Positions 57,049-64,000 of a stretch of 64,000 nucleotides of DNA are shown piece by piece (positions within the stretch are counted from its first letter, which is position 1; each line of letters opens with the position of its first letter). A model generated the notes under the pieces. That model saw only the letters and a program-made list of their open reading frames with translations. It did not search any database and was not told the DNA's origin. The DNA comes from Candidatus Bipolaricaulota bacterium (lineage in GTDB: Bacteria > Bipolaricaulota > Bipolaricaulia > Bipolaricaulales > Bipolaricaulaceae): NCBI GenBank assembly GCA_030550535.1, contig JAUQPF010000046.1, positions 1-64,000 on the forward strand, in the 5' to 3' direction. The position numbers and the translations under genes are program-made.

Positions 57049-57495
57049 ATGGCCGAACGCTACCGCGTGGGCGACCTGGTCTGGGCTAGGGTCCTGGAGA
57101 TCTTGCCCAACGGCGCCCTCCTCTACCTTGATGGGGAGACCCAGGGCTTTTTGCACCTCTCGGAGATCGCCGAGGAGCCGGTGAACCGGGTGGAGGAGCG
57201 CCTGCAAGAGGGGATGGAGGTTTTGGTGAAGGTGATCGGTTACGATCGGCTGGGGAGGCCCACGGTTTCCCTGCGCCGGGTGACCGAGCTGGACCGGGAG
57301 ATGGCGGAGTTCCATCGGGAGGCCGTGGAGTTCCGGGCCCTCCTTTCCCAGCGCGTGGTGAGCCTGCCCGAGCCCCAACGGAGCGAGGAGCGCCTGGAGT
57401 GGCGGCTTGGCCGGTGGCTGGCGGAGGCCGAGGCCGCCCTGAGCAACATCCGCCGCCGGCGCAACGAACGCCTCTCCCGCGCCCTAGGAGAGTGA
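57049..57495 (+). CDS. S1 RNA-binding domain protein
   Basis: MAERYRVGDLVWARVLEILPNGALLYLDGETQGFLHLSEIAEEPVNRVEERLQEGMEVLVKVIGYDRLGRPTVSLRRV. Confidence 0.8.
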   Translation: MAERYRVGDLVWARVLEILPNGALLYLDGETQGFLHLSEIAEEPVNRVEERLQEGMEVLVKVIGYDRLGRPTVSLRRVTELDREMAEFHREAVEFRALLSQRVVSLPEPQRSEERLEWRLGRWLAEAEAALSNIRRRRNERLSRALGE

Positions 57496-57496
57496 G

Positions 57497-57724
57497 ATGC
57501 CCAAAGGGATGGTGGTGATCGACAAAGACCGGTGTAAAGGCTGTGGGCTGTGCGTGGAGACCTGCCCCTTCGGCGTCCTCGTGATCTCTCCGGAATTCAA
57601 CCGCTACGGTTACAACGTGGCCACCATGGGTGCCCCCGAAAAATGCACGGGCTGCGGCATGTGTGCCCAGATGTGTCCGGACGCGGCCCTCGACGTTTAC
57701 CGCGCGGTGAAGGAGGGGGTATGA
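57497..57724 (+). CDS. 4Fe-4S ferredoxin subunit of 2-oxoacid:ferredoxin oxidoreductase (delta)
   Basis: CKGCGLCVETCPFGVL, CTGCGMCAQMCPDAAL. Confidence 0.9.
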   Translation: MPKGMVVIDKDRCKGCGLCVETCPFGVLVISPEFNRYGYNVATMGAPEKCTGCGMCAQMCPDAALDVYRAVKEGV

Positions 57725-58773
57725 AGGTCCTCCTGCGGGGGAACGAGGCCATGGCGGAGGCGGCCATCCGTGCCGGTTGCCGCTGCTACTTCTGCTACCC
57801 CATCACCCCCCAAGGGGAGCTCGTGGAGTACATGGCCCGGCACCTCCCTCGGCATGGCGGCGTCTTTCTTCAGGCGGAAAGCGAGGTGGCCGCCATCAAC
57901 ATGGTGTATGGAGCCGCGGCCGCCGGCGTGCGCACCATGACCTCCTCCTCCTCCCCAGGGATCTCCCTCAAGATGGAGGGGATCTCCTACCTTGCGGGGG
58001 CACGGCTCCCCGCGGTGATCGTGAACGTCATGCGCGCCGGCCCGGGACTCGGGAACATCGCGCCCGCTCAAGGCGATTACTTCCAGGCCACCAAAGGCGG
58101 CGGGCACGGCGACTACCGCCTCATCGTCCTTGCCCCCTCCACCGTGCAGGAGGCGGCGGAACTCGTGATGCTCGCCTTCGATCTTTCGGATCGCTACCGT
58201 GTTCCCGCCATGATCCTTGCCGACGGCATGCTGGGGCAAATGATGGAGCCCGTGGAGCTTCCCGAGCCGATCCCGCCGGGGAGGATCCCGCCCAAGCCCT
58301 GGGCCCTCACCGGGGCCAAGGATCGCGCCCCAAACGTCGTCTCCAGCTTCGACCTCGACCCTTACCGCTTCCGGGAGATCCTGCGCGCCCTCTGGGCCGT
58401 TTACCGGGAGATCGAGCGCAACGAGGTACGGTGGGAGGAGTACGCGACGGAGGACGCGGAGCTCGTTCTTGTGGCCTACGGAACGATGGGGCGGATCTGC
58501 CGAACGGTGGTGCGGCGGGCGAGGAAGGAAGGGCTGCGGGTGGGCCTCTTTCGCCCCATCAGTCTTTGGCCCTTCCCCTATGCGCCTCTGCGCCGGCTTG
58601 CCGAGCGCGTTCCGGTCCTCCTCACCGTGGAGCTCTCCGCGGGCCAGATGTGGGAGGACGTGCGCCTGGCCGTGGAGGGGCGGGCCAAGACCCCGTTCTA
58701 TGGGGAGCTTGGGGGCGTTGTGCCCACCCCGGAGGAGATCCTGAGCGAGGTGAAAAAGCATGTCCGTGGTTGA
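57721..58773 (+). CDS. 2-oxoacid:ferredoxin oxidoreductase alpha subunit (Kor/Vor type)
   Basis: MKVLLRGNEAMAEAAIRAGCRCYFCYPITPQGELVEYMA; QAESEVAAINMVYGAAAAGVRTMTSSSSPGISLKMEG. Confidence 0.92.
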   Translation: MKVLLRGNEAMAEAAIRAGCRCYFCYPITPQGELVEYMARHLPRHGGVFLQAESEVAAINMVYGAAAAGVRTMTSSSSPGISLKMEGISYLAGARLPAVIVNVMRAGPGLGNIAPAQGDYFQATKGGGHGDYRLIVLAPSTVQEAAELVMLAFDLSDRYRVPAMILADGMLGQMMEPVELPEPIPPGRIPPKPWALTGAKDRAPNVVSSFDLDPYRFREILRALWAVYREIERNEVRWEEYATEDAELVLVAYGTMGRICRTVVRRARKEGLRVGLFRPISLWPFPYAPLRRLAERVPVLLTVELSAGQMWEDVRLAVEGRAKTPFYGELGGVVPTPEEILSEVKKHVRG

Positions 58774-59530
58774 GACCAAAGTGCCGGCCGGTTTCGTTCC
58801 GGTTTACACCCGGCCTAAATCCCTCTCGGACAAGCGCTTCACGTACTGCCCCGGTTGCCATCATGGGATCATCACCCGCCTTGTGGCCGAAGCCATCGAC
58901 GAGCTGGGGATTCAGGAGCGCACGGTGGGGGTGGCCCCCGTGGGCTGCGCTGTTTTCCTCTACGAGTTCTTCCGCTGCGATTTCGCCCAGGCCGCCCATG
59001 GCCGGGCCTGTGCGGTGGCCACGGGGATCAAACGGGCTAACCCTGATCTCATCGTGTTCACTTACCAGGGCGACGGGGACCTTGCGGCCATCGGCACCGC
59101 GGAGACCATCCACGCCGCCAACCGCGGAGAGAACATCACCGTGATCTTCGTGAACAACCAGATCTACGGGATGACCGGAGGGGAGATGGCGCCCACCACC
59201 CTTCCTGGGATGCGCACGGTCACCACGCCCGAGGGCCGGGATGTCCGCACCACCGGCTACCCCCTTAGGATCTCGGAGATGCTGGCCCAGCTCGATGGCC
59301 CGACCTACATCACCCGTCAGGCCGTGTTCGACGTGCGCCATGTACAGATGGCCCGGAAGGCCATCCTCAAGGCCTTCCGGAACCAACTGGAGGGGAAGGG
59401 GTTCTCCCTCGTGGAGGTGGTGGCGGCTTGCCCCACCAACCTCCGGATCCCGCCTGCGGAGGGGAACCGGTGGGTGAAGGAACAGGCCCTCAAGTACTTC
59501 CCCTTGGGCGATCTCAAGGTGCGGGATTAA
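58760..59530 (+). CDS. 2-oxoacid:ferredoxin oxidoreductase beta subunit (TPP-binding)
   Basis: YCPGCHHGIITRLVAEAIDELG; TYQGDGDLAAIGTAETIHAANRGENITVIFVNNQIYGMTGGE. Confidence 0.93.
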   Translation: MSVVETKVPAGFVPVYTRPKSLSDKRFTYCPGCHHGIITRLVAEAIDELGIQERTVGVAPVGCAVFLYEFFRCDFAQAAHGRACAVATGIKRANPDLIVFTYQGDGDLAAIGTAETIHAANRGENITVIFVNNQIYGMTGGEMAPTTLPGMRTVTTPEGRDVRTTGYPLRISEMLAQLDGPTYITRQAVFDVRHVQMARKAILKAFRNQLEGKGFSLVEVVAACPTNLRIPPAEGNRWVKEQALKYFPLGDLKVRD

Positions 59531-59540
59531 AGGGGAGGCC

Positions 59541-60077
59541 ATGGAGATCGGGGTGATCTTCGCGGGTTTTGGGGGGCAAGGGATCCTTCTTGCGGGGAAG
59601 GTGCTGGCCCAGGCCGCGATGGAACGGGGCTTCGAGGTGACTTGGCTCCCGAGTTACGGCCCGGAGATGCGCGGCGGCACCGCCAACTGTACCGTGGTCA
59701 TCGCCGATGAGCCCGTGGGCTCGCCCATCGTGGACCGGCCGCAGATCCTCGTGGCCATGAACGGCCCCTCCCTCGAGCGGTTCGGTCCCCGCGTGGCCCC
59801 GGGGGGCATGATCATCCTCAACTCCTCCTTGGTGAAGGAGCCATCGGTCCAAGGGAATGCCCGCCTGTTGCCCATCCCCCTGAACGACATCGCGCAGGAG
59901 CTTGGGGAGGTGCGGGCGGCCAACATGGTGGCCCTGGGCGCAGTGGTCAAGGTGCTAGGCCTTTTCCCCTTGGAGGCCGCGGCGGAGGCCCTGGCCAAGG
60001 AGTTGGGGGCCCGCGGCCGGGAAAAGCTCCTTGAGGTCAATCGCCAAGCCCTTTGGCGCGGTTTCGCCTTGGCCTAG
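59541..60077 (+). CDS. 2-oxoacid:ferredoxin oxidoreductase gamma subunit
   Basis: VIFAGFGGQGILLAGKVLAQAAMERGFEVTWLPSYGPEMRGGTANCTVVI. Confidence 0.93.
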   Translation: MEIGVIFAGFGGQGILLAGKVLAQAAMERGFEVTWLPSYGPEMRGGTANCTVVIADEPVGSPIVDRPQILVAMNGPSLERFGPRVAPGGMIILNSSLVKEPSVQGNARLLPIPLNDIAQELGEVRAANMVALGAVVKVLGLFPLEAAAEALAKELGARGREKLLEVNRQALWRGFALA

Positions 60078-60142
60078 AAGAGCTTCGCCTCTTGGTCTTT
60101 CGGCTTCGGCCGCGGATGCGATCGTCAAAGAAAAGCGATCCC

Positions 60143-60172
60143 TTGACAGCAACCCTGGTTTCTTGCTAAAAT
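60143..60172 (+). promoter_or_regulatory. Strong sigma70-type promoter
   Basis: TTGACA (60143-60148), 18-nt spacer, TAAAAT (60167-60172). Confidence 0.75.
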
Positions 60173-60193
60173 GAAAACCACCGGGAGGTGGTC

Positions 60194-60580
60194 ATGCGAG
60201 GTAAACTGCTTGGGGCCCTACTCTTGGGCCTGCTCGTCGGGGTAGTCGCCTTGGGGAAGGTGGAAGCGCTTATCCCCGAGGTGGGCTACGAGGTGAAGCC
60301 CGGCGCTCCAGGGTACCTGCTCCTTGTGATCCCCAACACCTACGGGGTGTCCCTGAACAGGTTTGGGATCTCCCTTATGGTGGAGGGGACGGTGACGGGG
60401 GCGTTGGCCCTGCAGGGCACGGGACCGGCGGTCATTGAGGGCGGCCCCATGTACTGGGTGGTGACCCTTCCTGGCGCGGGCCTCGCGCCCAAGGGCATCC
60501 TCCTTGTGAGCGTGAAGGTCCCGGCGGGGACGGACCTCAAGGCCGTGGTGGCCCGGATCGTCGGGTATCGGGTAAGCTAG
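60194..60580 (+). CDS. Secreted hypothetical protein
   Basis: SD GGGAGGTGG before ATG; signal peptide MRGKLLGALLLGLLVGVVALGKVEA; beta-rich. Confidence 0.65.
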   Translation: MRGKLLGALLLGLLVGVVALGKVEALIPEVGYEVKPGAPGYLLLVIPNTYGVSLNRFGISLMVEGTVTGALALQGTGPAVIEGGPMYWVVTLPGAGLAPKGILLVSVKVPAGTDLKAVVARIVGYRVS

Positions 60581-60653
60581 ACCAGGAGGTGGAGCCGAAG
60601 CGAGTTCGTTCGCTTTCCGGTCCTAAATCCTCATGCCGTACGGGAGGGAGGAT

Positions 60654-63113
60654 ATGCGGAAGTGGTTAGTGTTGGCGTTGGTTGTGACGTTGGCCTTGGG
60701 CGCCTGGGCGCAAGTGCGCCGCGGAGCCCTGGTGGACGAAGTGGTGTTCTTCGAGGAGCCCACGCGGGCCAAGGGCATCGACATGCTTATTGCCGGTGCC
60801 GCTGATATCTATGCCTTCGCCATTCCCGAGCCCGATCTCGTGAAAAAGATTCTGGCCAACCTACACTACTATGTGTCCTACGGATCGTACAACGAACTCA
60901 CCTTCAACCCCTACGGGCCGGAGTTCCGCGATGGCCGCTTGAACCCGTTCTACCTCAAGGAAGTGCGTGAGGCCGTGAACTGGCTCATCGACCGCGATTA
61001 CATGGTTCAGGAGTTCTACGGCGGCGTGGGCGCAGTGCCCCGGTACCTCGCGATCACTCCGAGCTTCCCGGACTATGCCCGCTTGGCCGATGTGGCCCGG
61101 GCTTTGGAGCTCAAATACGCCCCCAACCCCGAGAAGGCCAAGGCCATCATCTTTGAGAAGATGAGGGAGCTCGGGGCGGAGCTTGTGGACGGCAAGTGGT
61201 ACTACAAAGGCCAGCCCGTGGTCCTGACCTTCCTCATCCGCGTGGAGGACGAGCGCCGCCTCATCGGCGACTACGTGGCCACGCTGTTTGAGGGCCTGGG
61301 CTTCGAGGTGGAGCGGCTCTTCAAGACCGCCCGCGAGGCTTCCCCCTTGTGGATCGGCGCGGACCCCGCGGACGGCACGTTCCACGTGTACACCGGCGGT
61401 TGGGTGACCACGGCCATCTCCCGCGACCAGGGCGGGAACTTCAACTTCTTCTACACCCCGCGCGGCCGGCCTGAGCTCCTTTGGCAAGCATATAAGCCCG
61501 ATCCCGAGTTCGACGAGATCGCTGACCGCTTGGCCCGCCGCGACTTCAAGTCCATCGAGGAGCGCAACCAGCTCTTCGCCCGCGCCCTTGAGCTCTCCAT
61601 GAAGGACTCCGCCCGTGTGTGGTGCACGAACCTTGTGGGCTACAGCCCGGTGGGCAAGAACGTGCGGGTGGCCGCGGACCTCGCCGGCGGCGTGTACGGG
61701 GCCTGGCTCTGGAGCCGCACGGTGCACTTTGTGGATGCCGCGGGCAAGCCCGTCCCGGGCGGCACCCTCCGCATCGCCCAGCCCTCCATGCTCACGGAGC
61801 CCTGGAACGCTGTGGCCGGCACGAACTGGATCTTCGACATGATGATCATCCGGGGTGTCTCCGACTACGATACCTTGCCGGATCCCTATACGGGCTTGTA
61901 TTACCCGCAGTTGGTACAGAAGGCTGAAGTGTACGTGAAAGAGGGGCTCCCGGTGATGAAAACCTTGGACTGGGTGGAACTCAAATTCCTTCCCGAAATC
62001 AAGGTGCCGGAGGATGCCTGGGCGGACTGGGATCCTGTGGCCCAGCGGTTCATCACCGCTGCAGAACGGTTCCCTGAGGGCGCCACCGCCAACACCAAAG
62101 TCGTATGTTACTACCCTGAGGACCTGTACGAGCGTCTCTGGCACGACGGGTCCAAGTGGTCCCTGGCCGACGGCCTGCTGGCCTTCATCCTGACCTTCGA
62201 GCGGGCCAAGCCGGAGAGCCCCATTTACGATGAGGCTGCAAAACCCGCGTTTGACACGTTTATGCGCCACTTCAAGGGCCTCAAGATCCTCTCCGTTAAG
62301 CCCCTCGTGTTCGAGGTCTACAGCGACCTGTGGTACCTCGACGCGGAATGGATCGCTGCCGGGCGCACGGGTTACCTCATGCCGCAGTACGCGCAGGGTG
62401 TGTCTCCCTGGCACGTGATTGCTCTTGGCATCCAGGCCGAGGCTGCTAAAGAGCTCGCGTTTTCTTCGTCCAAGGCGAAGAGGCTGGGCGTGGAGTGGAT
62501 GAACTACCTCGCCGGGCCAAGCTTGGCCATCCTCACCCGCTACCTCGAGGAGAACCTCGCCACTGGCTACATCCCGTTCGAGAGCGTTCTTGGCCAGTAC
62601 GTGTCCAAGGACGAGGCCATCGCTCGTTACCAGAACCTCAAGGCCTGGTACGAGGCCAAGGAGCATCTGTGGGTGGCCAACGGCCCGCTGTATGTGGACA
62701 CGGTGAAGCCCGTGGAGAAGGTGGTCGTCCTCAAGAACTTCGAGGCCTTCGCGGATCCCGCGGACAAGTGGCTGGTCTTCGCTGAGCCCAAGATCGCCGA
62801 GGTGGAGGTCGCGGCGCCTGCGCCGGTTCTCCGCCGCGGCGCCCCCTGGGACTTCCTCGTGGAGGTCACCTTCAAGGATCAGCCCTATCCGCTGGGGGAG
62901 ATCGACTTCGTGACCTACCTCCTCTTCGACGCCGAGGGGAACCTCGTGCTTTCTGGGCGGGCCGAACCGGTGAAGGACGGCCTGTTTGTGGTGAGCGTGC
63001 CGGCGGACAAGACCGCGGGCCTGCCGGTGGGCTCTATCCGCATCGAGGTGGCCGTGGCTTCCAAGGTCGTGGCCATCCCGTCCTTTGCCCAGGCCACGTT
63101 CACCGTGTTCTAG
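60654..63113 (+). CDS. Large family-5 ABC substrate-binding protein with apparent permuted lobe order
   Basis: Signal peptide MRKWLVLALVVTLALGAWAQ; NPFYLKEVREAVNWLIDRDYMVQEFYGG early; GGTLRIAQPSMLTEPWN and WSLADGLLAFILTFERAKPESP late; SD GGGAGGGAGG. Confidence 0.8.
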   Translation: MRKWLVLALVVTLALGAWAQVRRGALVDEVVFFEEPTRAKGIDMLIAGAADIYAFAIPEPDLVKKILANLHYYVSYGSYNELTFNPYGPEFRDGRLNPFYLKEVREAVNWLIDRDYMVQEFYGGVGAVPRYLAITPSFPDYARLADVARALELKYAPNPEKAKAIIFEKMRELGAELVDGKWYYKGQPVVLTFLIRVEDERRLIGDYVATLFEGLGFEVERLFKTAREASPLWIGADPADGTFHVYTGGWVTTAISRDQGGNFNFFYTPRGRPELLWQAYKPDPEFDEIADRLARRDFKSIEERNQLFARALELSMKDSARVWCTNLVGYSPVGKNVRVAADLAGGVYGAWLWSRTVHFVDAAGKPVPGGTLRIAQPSMLTEPWNAVAGTNWIFDMMIIRGVSDYDTLPDPYTGLYYPQLVQKAEVYVKEGLPVMKTLDWVELKFLPEIKVPEDAWADWDPVAQRFITAAERFPEGATANTKVVCYYPEDLYERLWHDGSKWSLADGLLAFILTFERAKPESPIYDEAAKPAFDTFMRHFKGLKILSVKPLVFEVYSDLWYLDAEWIAAGRTGYLMPQYAQGVSPWHVIALGIQAEAAKELAFSSSKAKRLGVEWMNYLAGPSLAILTRYLEENLATGYIPFESVLGQYVSKDEAIARYQNLKAWYEAKEHLWVANGPLYVDTVKPVEKVVVLKNFEAFADPADKWLVFAEPKIAEVEVAAPAPVLRRGAPWDFLVEVTFKDQPYPLGEIDFVTYLLFDAEGNLVLSGRAEPVKDGLFVVSVPADKTAGLPVGSIRIEVAVASKVVAIPSFAQATFTVF

Positions 63114-63134
63114 GTCCGATAACGGAAGTGGAGA

Positions 63135-63167
63135 GGGCGCCGGTTGCACCCGGCGCCCTTTTTCTTT
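63135..63167 (+). terminator. Intrinsic terminator/attenuator between SBP and permease genes
   Basis: GGGCGCCGG-TTGCAC-CCGGCGCCC followed by TTTTTCTTT. Confidence 0.85.
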
Positions 63168-63197
63168 AGGATCGCCCGCGTACGGAGGCGAGCGGTA

Positions 63198-64000
63198 ATG
63201 TTGGAGAACTTGCGGCGTCTGGGCTCGTATATGATGGTGCGAGGACTCCTCCTTTTCCTCACGGTGGCCGTGGCCATTTGGCTCATCATCATCATTGCTA
63301 ACCTGGGCGGGGCCATGGACAAGGTCATCGAGTCGGAGATCAAGGAGCGCGTGGGCGCCATGCTCCAGAACCCCGACATCCAGCAGCTTCCGGCGGCTGA
63401 GCGTCTTCGGATCTATGAACAAAACGTGGAAATCTTGCGGCGTCAGTACGGTCTGGACCGCCCGTTCATCGAGCGCGCTGTGCGCTACCTTCTCAACGGC
63501 ATCACCCTTAACTTCGGATATGCCGACCGCCTCACGAGCGACACCGGTTCCAAACAAGTGAAACTGATCCTCCTTGAGCGCCTGCCGCACACGCTGCTTC
63601 TTTGGGGGACGTCCCAAGTCATCCTGTTCTTCCTCTCGGTGTTCATCGCCTTGATGCTTTCCCGCCGCTACGGCTCGCTGGCGGACCGGCTGGCGGTGGC
63701 CCTGGCCCCCACCTCCGCGCCCCCGGCCTGGTTCTATGGGATCCTCCTCATCCTGATCTTCGCTTCCATCCTGCGGGTGCTCCCCTATGGGGGGTTCGTG
63801 GAGGCCCCGCCCCCGCCCACCCGCCTGGGCTATGCCCTCAGCGTCCTCAAGCACATGACGCTGCCCGTCCTCTCCGTCATCATCGGCGGGATTTTTTCGG
63901 CGATCTATAGCTGGCGCACGTTTTTCCTCATTTACTCCAGCGAGGATTACGTGGAGCTGGCGCGAGCCAAGGGGCTGCCGGGGCGGGTCATCGAGCGGCG
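63198..64000 (+). CDS. ABC transporter permease (DppB/OppB-like), truncated by window end
   Basis: MLENLRRLGSYMMVRGLLLFLTVAVAIWLIIIIANLGG; RRQYGLDRPFIERAVRYLLNGITLNFGYADRL; YVELARAKGLPGRVIERR. Confidence 0.88.
   Translation, partial: MLENLRRLGSYMMVRGLLLFLTVAVAIWLIIIIANLGGAMDKVIESEIKERVGAMLQNPDIQQLPAAERLRIYEQNVEILRRQYGLDRPFIERAVRYLLNGITLNFGYADRLTSDTGSKQVKLILLERLPHTLLLWGTSQVILFFLSVFIALMLSRRYGSLADRLAVALAPTSAPPAWFYGILLILIFASILRVLPYGGFVEAPPPPTRLGYALSVLKHMTLPVLSVIIGGIFSAIYSWRTFFLIYSSEDYVELARAKGLPGRVIER

Noticed and set aside
60585-60640. Small AAGCGA...TCGCTT inverted repeat upstream of the second SBP gene
   Set aside because: Only 6 bp, no T-tract; not distinguishable from chance.
60861-63854. 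997-aa minus-strand ORF over the SBP/permease genes
   Set aside because: Antisense shadow; His/Gly/Glu-rich with no domain signal, and the plus strand encodes clear transporter proteins.
1-64000. tRNA genes, rRNA genes, CRISPR arrays, transposases or prophage
   Set aside because: Read through intergenic spaces and ORF products; no T-loop-like GGTTCRANNCC in a plausible cloverleaf, no regular direct repeats, no transposase or phage motifs seen. A tRNAscan/Infernal run would be decisive.

Overview
64 kb of a high-GC, gene-dense bacterial chromosome with no tRNA, rRNA, CRISPR array or transposon that I could recognise. Gene content (LptD/LptF-like proteins, 2-oxoacid:ferredoxin oxidoreductase, THEP1 NTPase, glycyl-radical enzyme, many ABC transporters) suggests a thermophilic or anaerobic diderm, possibly Bipolaricaulota/Acetothermia-like; this placement is a low-confidence guess. 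Left part (1-12.1 kb): a HypD-like glycyl-radical enzyme with its activase and an EamA transporter, divergent from a liv-type ABC transporter operon that ends in a two-subunit FAD/Fe-S imino/amino-acid dehydrogenase. Middle (12-51 kb): mostly housekeeping genes (argF, gltX, uppP, birA, fpg, leuS, pgm, hflX, murA, rho, proS, dinG, miaB, ruvB, ribF, tsaB, rpmB). Right part (51-64 kb): a partly decayed dipeptide ABC operon, a KorDABC-type oxidoreductase and a second, unusual SBP/permease system. Main findings: (1) one uninterrupted ORF (43901-46834) joins an LptF/G-type inner-membrane permease to an LptD/OstA-like outer-membrane domain through a signal-peptide-like seventh hydrophobic segment; (2) a putative hydroxyproline/proline-type utilisation locus; (3) a repeated TANNNT box 6-9 nt upstream of start codons, indicating leaderless mRNAs; (4) a family-5 solute-binding protein whose lobes look circularly permuted; (5) clustered frameshifts and nonsense codons confined to two transporter loci.
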